A stretch of DNA of 46,927 nt from NCBI GenBank assembly GCA_938009115.1, contig CALLHZ010000109.1, forward strand, positions 1-46,927, given 5' to 3'. The notes under the pieces were generated by a model. The model searched no databases and was not told the origin of the DNA. It saw only the letters and a list, made by a program, of their open reading frames with translations. Position 1 is the first letter of the stretch, and each line of letters begins with the position of its first letter. Made by a program: the position numbers and the translations under genes. This DNA comes from an uncultured Clostridia bacterium (lineage in GTDB: Bacteria > Bacillota > Clostridia > Peptostreptococcales > Anaerovoracaceae). Shown piece after piece: positions 14,700 to 23,343 of the stretch.

Positions 14700-15920
14700 G
14701 TGGATCCCAATAATCTTCAGCCCAGAAATGCTTTAAAGATCTTTACTGCGGTGGTCTTCTGCTTCGCCTTGATGGAAGGATTCAGTATCAATATTTTTTC
14801 CAATTATCTCGTGGACGCGTTCAATGTGTCTGACGAAGTGCGGGGCATGATCGAAACACCCAGGGAGCTTCCGGGCATTCTGGGCATGTTTATTTTGTCG
14901 GCGCTGGTCATGTATGCCGATGTGACCCTGGCGATCATGGCTCAGGCTCTCTGTGTGATCGGCTTGCTGGTCATGGGTACGCTCTCCCCGGGCTTTGAGA
15001 TGATGATCCTGTTCATGTTCGTCTATTCTCTGGGCGCCCATTTGTATTTCCCTTTGGAAGCTTCCATCGCTTTGAGTTTGTCGGAGGAAGGAAAAGTGGG
15101 CGCAACGATGGGCAGGATCAAGGCGTATTCCACCTTTGGATACTTCATATCGGCCATTGGCGTATTCTTCGGCTTTCACAGCGGATTTCTGGATTTCACG
15201 ACACCGGTCAAAATGCCCTTTGTGATCGGCGCTTTGTGCTGCGCTACTGCGTCCATGCTTCTGTTGACGCTGCGCAAAAACCTTTCAGGGATGCCAAAGC
15301 GGGAGAAAAGCAAGCTTCTTTTCAAAAGAGCCTATGTGCCATATTATTTGATCACTTTTGCCTATGGATGCCAAAAGCGGATCCGGCTGGTGTTCGGCCT
15401 GTGGGTCTTTGTGAAACTGCTGGGATACAAAGCGGACTTCACCGCGCTGCTGCTGATCGCTTCCGCGGCGGTTGGAATGTTCCTTTCTCCCCAGTTCGGA
15501 AAGCTGCTGGATGTCCTTGGCCTTCGGCGGGCTATGTTTTTTGAGGGCGCATACATGATTTTTATGTTTGGCGTGTTCGGCGTATTCGCCCGCAGCTTTG
15601 CTCAAGGAACCGTGCCGCCGTCTCCGGTGATCCTCGGGGTGACGATCCTGGTTTTTATTGGTTCAGACGCCACCCGGTTTTTCGAAATGTTCCATGCTTA
15701 TACGATGCGTTGCATTGCCGAAAAGCCCGGAGATATTACGCCGAGCCTTTCCGTGGGGCAGGCCGTGGATCACGTGATGGCTATGTCCATCTCCCCGGTG
15801 TTCGGGATCATTTGGGCTGCCTGGGGCCCCGAGTGGGTCTTTTGGCTCGCAGGCGCTTCGGCGCTCTTCCAGCTCTACGTAGGATTGCGGTTTCCAAAGC
15901 AGGACGTCGCAGAAAACTGA
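14700..15920 (+). CDS. MFS transporter
   Basis: This 406-residue protein with about 12 hydrophobic segments has a central charged loop (PKREKSKLLFKR) in the usual place between two six-helix halves. It starts at GTG 14700, directly abutting the amidohydrolase stop, which implies translational coupling. It is a major-facilitator carrier whose substrate is presumably the compound handled by the neighbouring amidohydrolase. No motif identifies the substrate. A bidirectional terminator follows. Confidence 0.85.
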   Translation: MDPNNLQPRNALKIFTAVVFCFALMEGFSINIFSNYLVDAFNVSDEVRGMIETPRELPGILGMFILSALVMYADVTLAIMAQALCVIGLLVMGTLSPGFEMMILFMFVYSLGAHLYFPLEASIALSLSEEGKVGATMGRIKAYSTFGYFISAIGVFFGFHSGFLDFTTPVKMPFVIGALCCATASMLLLTLRKNLSGMPKREKSKLLFKRAYVPYYLITFAYGCQKRIRLVFGLWVFVKLLGYKADFTALLLIASAAVGMFLSPQFGKLLDVLGLRRAMFFEGAYMIFMFGVFGVFARSFAQGTVPPSPVILGVTILVFIGSDATRFFEMFHAYTMRCIAEKPGDITPSLSVGQAVDHVMAMSISPVFGIIWAAWGPEWVFWLAGASALFQLYVGLRFPKQDVAEN

Positions 15921-15935
15921 AAATTTATACACAGA

Positions 15936-15970
15936 AAAATTCCCGGCAGGCAGCGCCAGCCGGGAATTTT
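15936..15970. terminator. Bidirectional terminator
   Basis: The 12-bp perfect arms AAAATTCCCGGC (15936-15947) and GCCGGGAATTTT (15959-15970) surround an 11-base loop. It lies between the convergent MFS and GNAT genes. Confidence 0.85.
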
Positions 15971-16000
15971 ATATTTGACCGCAGAAATGGAATCTTCGGA

Positions 16001-16549
16001 TCACCGGGTCCGGATCGCCATCATCCAATAGTGATTTCCGTTCCAGTCGAACTTGCCGGATTCGGTCATGCCGGCTTTCCTCGTGTGGGCGGCATAGGAC
16101 CGCGGATTGATCTGGTTAATGAAAGTGACCATGTAGGGGTAGCGGTCAGCCATGCTTTTCAGGGAAAATTCAAAAACTTTTTCGAAAACGCCGGTTCCTC
16201 GATAATCCTTGTCGATGCAGATCGGTCCATACTGATAGGAGTTTTCGGTGGTCATGGTCTGGCCGTCCAGCTCGTAGGACTCTAGTATTTCGATCATGTA
16301 GGCAAACAATGGCCAGGGCTTCCAGAAGTCCCAGCCGCCTGCCAAGGCGAAAGATACGACGCGTCCGCCGTCCACCGCAACAGTAACACCGTTTTCTTTT
16401 TCGATCAGGTCGCACAACTGCTCTTTGTTAATGTTTGTGGTGACGAAGCCGTTCTTCTTTTCTTCTTCGGGAACGTTGCTGGCGTGATTGGCTTTCAGCA
16501 GGTCCAGCAGACTGTCCAGGTCTGAAGGTGTTGCATAACGAATTTCCAT
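16001..16549 (-). CDS. GNAT-family N-acetyltransferase
   Basis: This 182-residue protein begins EIRYATPSDLDSLLDLL, a typical GNAT opening. The acetyl-CoA-binding region is CIDKDYRGTGVFEKVFE, with RGTG as a short form of the R/QxxGxG/A loop. An INPRSYAAHTRKAGM segment matches the N-x-x-A-x-x-x-Y/H-x-K-x-G-F end of the fold. It would acetylate an amine on a small molecule or protein; the target is unknown. AAGGAGG precedes the ATG. It is the last gene of the minus-strand group DUF445-CBS-DUF401-GNAT. Confidence 0.9.
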   Translation of the reverse strand: MEIRYATPSDLDSLLDLLKANHASNVPEEEKKNGFVTTNINKEQLCDLIEKENGVTVAVDGGRVVSFALAGGWDFWKPWPLFAYMIEILESYELDGQTMTTENSYQYGPICIDKDYRGTGVFEKVFEFSLKSMADRYPYMVTFINQINPRSYAAHTRKAGMTESGKFDWNGNHYWMMAIRTR

Positions 16550-16568
16550 TTAGTACCTCCTTCTATTT

Positions 16569-17792
16569 TTACATGAAATGAACTAAAACCAGATAATAAG
16601 GGATCGTGATGACGCAAAATATGACAATGATGGGGATCGCCCGTCTTACCAGAGACATCATGGGAACGTCAAAATAGTCGGCAATAATGAACAGGCAGAT
16701 GTGGGTGGGGGAGATCTGCATGGCGGCATAAGCAAAGCTCATCAGCAGGACCATGAGCGGCATGCCGCTGCCGGGGATCGCCGCGAAAGCCATCAGGGTA
16801 CAGATGGCGATGATCGCCTGGGCGCCGGCTACGACGGTTCCGAAGAAAAAAATCAGTGCGAAGACCAGAAACGTAGGCACTGGCAAATTGGTAAAGAAAT
16901 CAGGCAGCGCTTCCACGGCGCCGGTGTGCATGATGAAGTCTTTGAATACCATGATCAGATAGGTGTTCAGCAGCATGGGCGGCTCAAAGGCGCTTCGCAG
17001 AAGCGGAACTGCCGTTCGCGGGGTATATTTGTACACGGGGATGCAAAGGAATGTGACCGCCGCTACCGCCGCAAGGACGGTCCAATCAAAAGCGATGATC
17101 AAAACGATGATCGACAGGATGGACCACAGGTGAACAAATAAGCCGACGGCTTCCATCGGCTTGTTTCCCGATGGTGGCAGTCCGGTCTCCTTTGGGATCC
17201 TTCGGATATAAAACCGGTAACCCAGCGCAAACAAAAGGATTTCCAACGGCAGCATGCCAAGCACAAAAGAGCCGGGGCGCACGCCGGACAGTTCGCACAT
17301 CATGATAATGGCGGCATAGGTGGGCAAAAAGCTTTCTGGTATATGGCGAAAATAACTGGTGACGAAAGCCTGTTCTTCGCTGTTCAAATCATCGCCTACG
17401 GTATCCTTGACGATTTGTCCGCAGATGATGGCGGCAGCTGCGGACGGAAGAAGGCCGATAAAGATCGGCGCCAGGGTCACGTTGAGCCTGCGGTTGTTGA
17501 ACAATCCGTTCAGGTTCTGCTGCGCCAGTCTCAGCTGCGCCCGATCCTCCAGCATGCGCTGCAGGAAGGTGATCAGGTAGAGGATCAACACCAGAGAGAT
17601 CGTGCTGAAAGAAGTGGTGGCCCTCAGCCAGATTACGACTACTTCTTTCGGGGAAATGAAATAGATCAGGATCGTCGCGGCTATGGTAACGAGCATGGAC
17701 TTGGTCAGCTTCAGTCCGGCGCGAAGAGACAGCAGGAGCGCAGCGAACACCGCAGTCAGCTTAAGGACCTGCATAACAGTAGCAGTATCCAT
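16569..17792 (-). CDS. DUF401-family membrane transporter
   Basis: This 407-residue integral membrane protein has about ten hydrophobic segments. The segments IGLLPSAAAAIICGQIV and FVTSYFRHIPESFLPTYAAIIM match the DUF401 family, which is related to the GntP/ArsB-type ion-transporter superfamily. It presumably exports or imports a small anion across the membrane; the substrate is unknown. Its ATG directly follows the TGA of the CBS gene, and AAAGGAG lies in the CBS tail, so the two are translationally coupled. That suggests the CBS protein gates the transporter. Confidence 0.85.
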   Translation of the reverse strand: MDTATVMQVLKLTAVFAALLLSLRAGLKLTKSMLVTIAATILIYFISPKEVVVIWLRATTSFSTISLVLILYLITFLQRMLEDRAQLRLAQQNLNGLFNNRRLNVTLAPIFIGLLPSAAAAIICGQIVKDTVGDDLNSEEQAFVTSYFRHIPESFLPTYAAIIMMCELSGVRPGSFVLGMLPLEILLFALGYRFYIRRIPKETGLPPSGNKPMEAVGLFVHLWSILSIIVLIIAFDWTVLAAVAAVTFLCIPVYKYTPRTAVPLLRSAFEPPMLLNTYLIMVFKDFIMHTGAVEALPDFFTNLPVPTFLVFALIFFFGTVVAGAQAIIAICTLMAFAAIPGSGMPLMVLLMSFAYAAMQISPTHICLFIIADYFDVPMMSLVRRAIPIIVIFCVITIPYYLVLVHFM

Positions 17793-18224
17793 TCATCGCT
17801 CCTTTCTGCAGTCGCAGGGCTCAAGAAAATATTTCAGGATGTCCCGACGTGTCACGATGCCGATAAAGGAACCGGAGTCGTCGATGACGGGGATAAAGTT
17901 TTGCTCCAAAGCCCGGGAAAGGAGTTTTTCCGGGGACGCCGTGATCGAGACCGGCGGATTCTTGTCGTCTGCCAACAGGTCCCGAATGGAGCCGTCTTCC
18001 AGACTCTGCATCGGCATTTCCGAAAGCTCCTGGTCATCATCCCGCAGGATGTGCCATAAAAAATCGCCTTCGCTGATCGTATTCAAGTATTTGCCTTCTT
18101 TATTGATCACCGGTATGGCCGTATAGCCATGGTGTTTCATTTTTTCAAGCCCTTGCCGCAGAGAATAGTCATCGTACAAAAACGCTACGTCGCTCTTTGG
18201 GATCAGGAAAAATGCAATATTCAT
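17793..18224 (-). CDS. Tandem CBS-domain regulator (CbpB/YkuL-like)
   Basis: This 143-residue protein consists of two CBS motifs. The first is around GYTAIPVINKEGKYLNTISEGD and the second around NFIPVIDDSGSFIGIVTRRD. Such stand-alone pairs bind adenine nucleotides; related Bacillota proteins (CbpB/YkuL) bind c-di-AMP. It probably senses energy or c-di-AMP state and controls the coupled DUF401 transporter encoded directly after it. GAGG lies six bases before the ATG at 18224. Confidence 0.85.
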   Translation of the reverse strand: MNIAFFLIPKSDVAFLYDDYSLRQGLEKMKHHGYTAIPVINKEGKYLNTISEGDFLWHILRDDDQELSEMPMQSLEDGSIRDLLADDKNPPVSITASPEKLLSRALEQNFIPVIDDSGSFIGIVTRRDILKYFLEPCDCRKER

Positions 18225-18240
18225 TCATATCCTCTTTTCA

Positions 18241-19134
18241 TTAAAAGAACAGGGAGGCGAGACCCAGCACCAGGCCGATCAGACCGCCCAGATTGATAAT
18301 GCTGCGAAGCTCCCGTTTCATGATGGACGTTACCAGCTCTTCCAATTCGCGCACGTTCATGGCGGCAACCTTATCTTCCACGATCGCAGCGACATCGACG
18401 GCCGCGATGACCCTGGTCAGGTTTTGCTGCACCGCGCGATCATACATTTTTCCGAGAAATTCCATAAGGCGCTCCTGCGACAAGCCTCCTTGCATCAAGG
18501 TTTCTTCCAGCGGCTGGGAGAGGAACTCGTCGATTTGCGCGTCGACCATGGACGACAAAAACTGCGGTCCCTGGTTATCAAAGACTTCCCTGACTCTATC
18601 CGCTGCGGCCAGCGTCATCAGTTCGATCGACTTTTCATTCATAAAAAGCGCGGCAAGTCCGCCCAGGTTATTTTCCAGAAAGGACTTTACTTCTCCGGAA
18701 AGCAGATCTCTGAAGTCGATACGGCTGCACTCGGCCAGGATGCGCTCGCTGATCCAGCCGGACAGATTTTCCCGGATGCGCGCAGCTTCTTCCTCTCCGG
18801 CCAGATCCTCTGCCGCGCCGGAAATCGTTTTATCGTTGATTGCCGCGTACACACTGGATGAAATTTCAGCGGTGACCGCAGAACGGACCTCTTTCGAAAG
18901 AAGTCTGGTTTGGATCGCTTCTGTCGTCAGCAAATGGCCCTGGACCATCCGGCCCATGGCGATGCTCAGTTCTTTTTGACGTTTCGGGATCATGCCCGGC
19001 GTAAACGGGACGTGGATATTACAGATCCGAATGGATCGATAAGGGCGAAACAACATCTTCACCGCCAGGGAATTTGTGATATAGCCTACCAGGCATCCCA
19101 GCAACGGCGGAAGCATGTAGCTGAATTGGTGCAT
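18241..19134 (-). CDS. DUF445-family membrane-associated protein (YheB-like)
   Basis: This 297-residue protein has an N-terminal membrane helix, the conserved GYITNSLAVKMLFRPY segment and PFTPGMIPKRQKELS, both hallmarks of DUF445. A long charged helical middle follows, then a C-terminal hydrophobic anchor (INLGGLIGLVLGLASLFF). The family is linked to cell-envelope or sporulation functions but has no defined reaction. GGAGG precedes the ATG. It leads the minus-strand operon and is divergent from the UPF0316 gene. Confidence 0.9.
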   Translation of the reverse strand: MHQFSYMLPPLLGCLVGYITNSLAVKMLFRPYRSIRICNIHVPFTPGMIPKRQKELSIAMGRMVQGHLLTTEAIQTRLLSKEVRSAVTAEISSSVYAAINDKTISGAAEDLAGEEEAARIRENLSGWISERILAECSRIDFRDLLSGEVKSFLENNLGGLAALFMNEKSIELMTLAAADRVREVFDNQGPQFLSSMVDAQIDEFLSQPLEETLMQGGLSQERLMEFLGKMYDRAVQQNLTRVIAAVDVAAIVEDKVAAMNVRELEELVTSIMKRELRSIINLGGLIGLVLGLASLFF

Positions 19135-19192
19135 TTTAAGTAACCTCCGGACTTGTTATATTTATTCTACACTATAACGGCCTACTTTGCAC

Positions 19193-19221
19193 TTGGAAAA
19201 TGCAGCTGATTGTGGTACAAT
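19193..19221 (+). promoter_or_regulatory. Promoter of the UPF0316/envelope genes
   Basis: TTGGAA (19193-19198) and TACAAT (19216-19221) are separated by 17 bases, 35 bases before the UPF0316 ATG. Confidence 0.6.
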
Positions 19222-19256
19222 TCATAGGCATTTCATAATGGGGAAGGGGTAAAACA

Positions 19257-19784
19257 ATGATTGAAACGGCAGTACTGCTGACGTGTCTGAAAATTTTTTC
19301 GTTTCGGATCATCGACGTCACGCTGAGCACAGTCAGAATGGTTCTGACTGTCAAGGAAAGGACCATCACTTCTGCGCTGGTCGGTTTTGTAGAGGTCTTT
19401 ATCTGGTATTCCATCGTCCGCGAGGCGTTGAATTCCACAGGTCCTTATTTGCCGACGGCAGTTGCATACGCAGGGGGTTTTGCAACGGGGACCTTTGTCG
19501 GGGGAAAGGTTGCCAAACGGTTCATTCGGGGACACGTAGTGGTATCGGTGGTCACAACGGGGCAAAACGATGAGGTCGTAGCCGCCCTGCGGGACGCAGG
19601 GTATGCAGTTACAGTGATGAATGTGAACAAGTCGGAGTTTGCCGACGAGAAATATATGTTACTATCCGATGTGGATAAATCAAAACTGAGAGCGTTTCAA
19701 CGGCTTGTGGAAGAACTTGACCCGGGCGCGTTTATCCTGGTTCAGGAAACGAAAAACGTCATTAACGGATACACGCGCAAGTGA
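19257..19784 (+). CDS. UPF0316 (DUF5698/DUF2179) membrane protein
   Basis: The 175-residue protein has three N-terminal hydrophobic helices with FRIIDVTLSTVRMVL and VEVFIWYSIV, typical of UPF0316. A C-terminal soluble DUF2179-type domain follows (VVVSVVTTGQNDEVVAALRDAGYAVT). DUF2179 domains resemble PII-like ligand-binding folds, so a sensory role is possible but unproven. GGGGAAGG precedes the ATG at 19257. The PIG-L gene follows 15 bases later, suggesting cotranscription with the envelope cluster. Confidence 0.88.
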   Translation: MIETAVLLTCLKIFSFRIIDVTLSTVRMVLTVKERTITSALVGFVEVFIWYSIVREALNSTGPYLPTAVAYAGGFATGTFVGGKVAKRFIRGHVVVSVVTTGQNDEVVAALRDAGYAVTVMNVNKSEFADEKYMLLSDVDKSKLRAFQRLVEELDPGAFILVQETKNVINGYTRK

Positions 19785-19799
19785 TTCGGAGGAAAATGG

Positions 19800-21173
19800 T
19801 TGGGGCATTCGACTGAAAAAAACAGGAGCCTTCGGCATGTCTTCGCGGCATGTTTGTTTATGTTGCTGCTTCATACGTCTGCGATCATATCCTGTGCCGG
19901 CGGTCAGGAGACAGCGGCTCGGCTCGCTGCCGAAATCACTGTAACGGCCCCTGGCGGCGCCGTGCGAAATCACGCACAGCTTGTCGATGACGATTACACC
20001 ACGAAGCTTCCCCTTGCCGGCAATACCCAGATCAAGGTGGGCACCAGGGAAAACATACAAGGGATTTATTTGATTTGGGACAGCCCGCCAGGACTTTGGG
20101 CTCTTCAAGCTCGCGAAACCGAGCGGACTTCCATGTATTTGCAGGGCGAGAACGGTTGGATCCACGAATACGTGGAATTGCCTGAGCCTTCTTCCTCTGT
20201 CGTGCTGGTTGCGCCCGAAGCAGGGGCGGTCCTGTGCGACATTGCTGTGTACGGCCCGGGGGTTCTTCCGGATAACGTCCAGGTATGGGAGCCTCCCTGC
20301 AGCGACGCGGACCTTTTGCTTTTGCCGACTCACGCTGATGATGAACATCTGTTCTTTGGCGGAGCGATGCCCTACTATGCCGGGGAACTGGGATATCAGG
20401 TGCAGGTTGCCTATTTGACCAATCATTGGGCAGAAGCTTATCGGCCCCATGAGCTGCTAAACGGGCTTTGGACTGTTGGTGTTCGGTCTTATCCGGTCAT
20501 CGGTGATTTTCCGGACTATTATTCAGACAGTCTGGAGCACGCAAAGACCCTCTATGATCTGAACGAGCTCCTCGCATATCAAGTGGAGCTTTTGCGCCGT
20601 TTCCGGCCGGAAGTCGTTATCGGACACGATATCGACGGCGAATACGGACATGGAGTCCACATGCTCAACACCTGGGCGCTTCAACAAGCCATCGGCCTGG
20701 CTGCCGACGAAAGCTACATGCCCGATCAGGTTTCGTCGTGGGGCACGTTTGAAGTCAGCAAGGTCTATCTGCACCTGTATCCGGAAAGAACCGTTCAGAT
20801 GGACTGGACGATACCTTTGGCCCGTTTCGGAGGCCGGACCGCCTTCCAAATGGCAGAAGAAGGATTTTCCAGGCACATTTCCCAGCAGAAATGGTTTTCA
20901 GTACGAAACGAAGGGGTCCATGACTGCCGGGCTTTCGGCCTGTACCATAGCGCTGTGGGCGATGATGACGTCAGTGAAGCTCCTGATTTTTTTCAAAACA
21001 TCGAGACATTTTCCGATGATCCCAAGCCGGAACTGCCTGACCAGGAAACGTCCGGAAAAGAGACAGCGGAAAACGCCACCGGACTTCCCGGCGCCGGCTT
21101 GATCGCAGGGATATTGCTTTTGATCGTGACAATTTTCCTGCTTCAACGCAGGAAAAGGAATAGAAAATGCTGA
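19800..21173 (+). CDS. Secreted, membrane-anchored PIG-L-family deacetylase
   Basis: This 457-residue protein starts at TTG 19800 with GGAGG about 8 bases upstream; the nearby ATG at 19796 is in another frame and stops at once. It has an N-terminal hydrophobic signal segment and a middle PIG-L/LmbE domain with THADDE (in place of PHPDDE) and HDIDGEYGHGVH as zinc-ligand motifs. The C-terminal hydrophobic anchor ends in RRKRNRKC. The family removes N-acetyl groups from glycoconjugates such as GlcNAc-linked lipids or polysaccharides. Here the enzyme would act outside the membrane. It overlaps the glycosyltransferase gene by 7 bases. Confidence 0.87.
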   Translation: MGHSTEKNRSLRHVFAACLFMLLLHTSAIISCAGGQETAARLAAEITVTAPGGAVRNHAQLVDDDYTTKLPLAGNTQIKVGTRENIQGIYLIWDSPPGLWALQARETERTSMYLQGENGWIHEYVELPEPSSSVVLVAPEAGAVLCDIAVYGPGVLPDNVQVWEPPCSDADLLLLPTHADDEHLFFGGAMPYYAGELGYQVQVAYLTNHWAEAYRPHELLNGLWTVGVRSYPVIGDFPDYYSDSLEHAKTLYDLNELLAYQVELLRRFRPEVVIGHDIDGEYGHGVHMLNTWALQQAIGLAADESYMPDQVSSWGTFEVSKVYLHLYPERTVQMDWTIPLARFGGRTAFQMAEEGFSRHISQQKWFSVRNEGVHDCRAFGLYHSAVGDDDVSEAPDFFQNIETFSDDPKPELPDQETSGKETAENATGLPGAGLIAGILLLIVTIFLLQRRKRNRKC

Positions 21174-22315
21174 CCGAAGAAAATAAAATCTGCAATCCTG
21201 CAAGGCTCGGGGCGCCGGCGGGACTGGAACAGCTGATGGTAGTAGTACCTTCGCTGAACCCTGACGAGAAATTGATCCAGGTGGTCGATGGTATGATCGA
21301 CGCCGGATTTTCCCATGTGCTGCTGGTGGATGACGGCAGCGACAAGGATCACTGGAAGCCATTTCTGGATGCGGAACAGCGCCCGCAGTGCACCGTGCTG
21401 CGCCATGAGCAGAACAGAGGAAAAGGCCGTGCGCTGAAGACGGCGTTCGATTACATTTGCAGGCAGCGCCAGGATATCCAGGGCATCATCACTGTCGACG
21501 GAGACAATCAGCACAAGCCCTGGGATGCCAGAAGGCTGGGAGAAGCGCTGCTTCTGGAGCCGGCTGTTGTGATGATGGGTGTCCGAAATTTCAAAGAGCA
21601 TCAGGTACCCTTGCACAACCGCATGGGCAACACCATTACCAGCATGGTCTTCAGGATGCTGTGCGGCATCGCTCTGTCCGACACCCAGACAGGCTTGCGG
21701 GGCATCTCTTCGACATATTTGCCTCAATTTCTCGGAGTAGAAGGGGAGCGCTTCGAATATGAGACAAACATGCTGCTCTACATGAAGACTGCAGGCATCG
21801 GATTCCGGGAGATCCCCATCGAAACGGTATACATCGAAAACAACGCCACGTCTCACTTCAATCCGCTGACGGATTCTGCCAAGATCTACGGACCGATATT
21901 GAAATTTGCCGGCGGTTCGGTGGCTTCCGCCGTCATTGATTTGGTGCTCTTTACTTTTCTGGTATGGATGCTGCGGGATATGCCCAGTCTGAATCGGCAG
22001 ATCCTTATCGCCACGGCAGGCGCCCGGAGCGTTTCTTCGCTGTTCAACTATGCGTTCAACCGCCGCGCGGTTTTTTCCAGCGACGAGCCGAAGCGGGTTA
22101 CGATCCTGCGATACTATTTGCTGTGTGTTCTGCAAATGTTGATCTCGTACAAGGGCGTAGCATTGCTGGCGGGGGCGGCCGGCTTTACGGGGATCGGCAA
22201 AACGGCTGTGAAGCTTGTTGTCGATACGGTGCTGTTTGCCCTGACCTTCCAGATACAACGTGAATGGGTTTTTAGAAAGAAGAAGTCTGACAGTTATATC
22301 GACATCGGAGAATGA
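21167..22315 (+). CDS. GT2 glycosyltransferase fused to a GtrA-like membrane domain
   Basis: This 382-residue protein has residues about 20-235 forming a family 2 glycosyltransferase (VVVPSLNPDE, VDDGS, TVDGDNQH as the DxD-type motif, and QTGLRG). Residues about 240-370 form a four-helix GtrA domain (FAGGSVASAVIDLVLFTFLV). The fusion resembles polyprenyl-phosphate glycosyltransferases that make lipid-linked sugars, with GtrA assisting translocation. It overlaps both neighbours by a few bases. With the deacetylase and phosphodiester glycosidase it suggests synthesis and trimming of a surface glycan. Confidence 0.9.
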   Translation: MLTEENKICNPARLGAPAGLEQLMVVVPSLNPDEKLIQVVDGMIDAGFSHVLLVDDGSDKDHWKPFLDAEQRPQCTVLRHEQNRGKGRALKTAFDYICRQRQDIQGIITVDGDNQHKPWDARRLGEALLLEPAVVMMGVRNFKEHQVPLHNRMGNTITSMVFRMLCGIALSDTQTGLRGISSTYLPQFLGVEGERFEYETNMLLYMKTAGIGFREIPIETVYIENNATSHFNPLTDSAKIYGPILKFAGGSVASAVIDLVLFTFLVWMLRDMPSLNRQILIATAGARSVSSLFNYAFNRRAVFSSDEPKRVTILRYYLLCVLQMLISYKGVALLAGAAGFTGIGKTAVKLVVDTVLFALTFQIQREWVFRKKKSDSYIDIGE

Positions 22316-23343
22316 CAATGAACGAAACCAATCCAATGGAAAAAATGCGGCCGGTCCGCTTTCTGAAGCGGCTATTTTTGTACTTGACAACGCTTTTGGC
22401 TGCCATACTGATCTGCTGCACCGGTATCATCTACATTTTTGCCCAGGGACCCTCGGTATCGGCCCGCAACATCTTTGTGGCCAGTGTCACTCAAACTTCG
22501 GCTGCAAAGTTCACTGCCCATATGTTTCTTTCCCCTGAGGAAGTGGAAAATATTCTGGCGGAAAATACCGTGCTGGATACCGGAGAGGTGTCTGACGGCG
22601 ATCTGATCACCATCGGCGGCGGAGATGCGGATTATGATTTGAATGCTCTGACGATCCACGAGGTAAGCGGATCCACATATAAAGGGAAAATGATGATCGT
22701 CAATGACCCTTCCAGAGTCTATGTGGCAGCGATCCCCGACTTTACTGTGGCACGCGGACAGCAGGTCGCCCAAATGGCTGCGAGGGATGACGCTGTGGCC
22801 GGCATCAACGGTGGCGGCTTCGAAGATATCGCCGGCCTTGGCAAAGGCGCCAAGGCGCTGGGGATCGTCGTTTCTCAGGGCGAATGGAGAAACGGAAGCA
22901 AGACCGGCACGCATCAGGTGATCGGTTTTGACGAGCAGGATCGCCTCCTGATCGGTACGATGACGGGAACGGAAGCCTTAGAGGCAGGCGTGCGGGATGC
23001 CGTGGCCTGGGGCCCGCTGCTGGTGGTGAACGGCCAGCCAATGGAAGTCGGCGATTCCGGAGGCGGACTCAATCCCCGGACTGCCATCGGCCAGCGAGCC
23101 GACGGGGCAGTTCTGATGCTGGTCATCGACGGACGACAGACCAACAGTCTTGGCGCCAGCTATGCCGATCTGATCGACGTGATGCTGGAATACGGGGCGG
23201 TGAATGCGGCGAATCTGGACGGAGGGACCAGCTCCAGCATGGTATATGAAGGGGAAGTGATCACCAATGTGTGCTCTTTGTACGGAGAGCGTCCTCTTCC
23301 GACCTGTTTTCTTGTAAGGAGGGCAGAAAGCGATGCGGAGTAA
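22312..23343 (+). CDS. Phosphodiester glycosidase (NAGPA domain), membrane-anchored
   Basis: This 343-residue protein has one N-terminal transmembrane helix (about residues 18-43) followed by an extracellular domain. Its motifs GINGGGFEDIAG, NPRTAIGQ, VIDGRQTN and NLDGGTSSSM are those of the NAGPA family, named after the human enzyme that uncovers mannose-6-phosphate by cleaving GlcNAc from a phosphodiester. In bacteria these proteins act on exopolysaccharide or teichoic-acid-like glycophosphodiesters. The ATG overlaps the previous stop as ATGA. Confidence 0.9.
   Translation: MTMNETNPMEKMRPVRFLKRLFLYLTTLLAAILICCTGIIYIFAQGPSVSARNIFVASVTQTSAAKFTAHMFLSPEEVENILAENTVLDTGEVSDGDLITIGGGDADYDLNALTIHEVSGSTYKGKMMIVNDPSRVYVAAIPDFTVARGQQVAQMAARDDAVAGINGGGFEDIAGLGKGAKALGIVVSQGEWRNGSKTGTHQVIGFDEQDRLLIGTMTGTEALEAGVRDAVAWGPLLVVNGQPMEVGDSGGGLNPRTAIGQRADGAVLMLVIDGRQTNSLGASYADLIDVMLEYGAVNAANLDGGTSSSMVYEGEVITNVCSLYGERPLPTCFLVRRAESDAE

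Noticed and set aside
21083..21173. Sortase signal (LPGAG) at the end of the PIG-L protein
   Set aside because: LPGAG lacks the usual LPxTG threonine and no sortase gene is visible; a plain C-terminal membrane anchor is the simpler reading.
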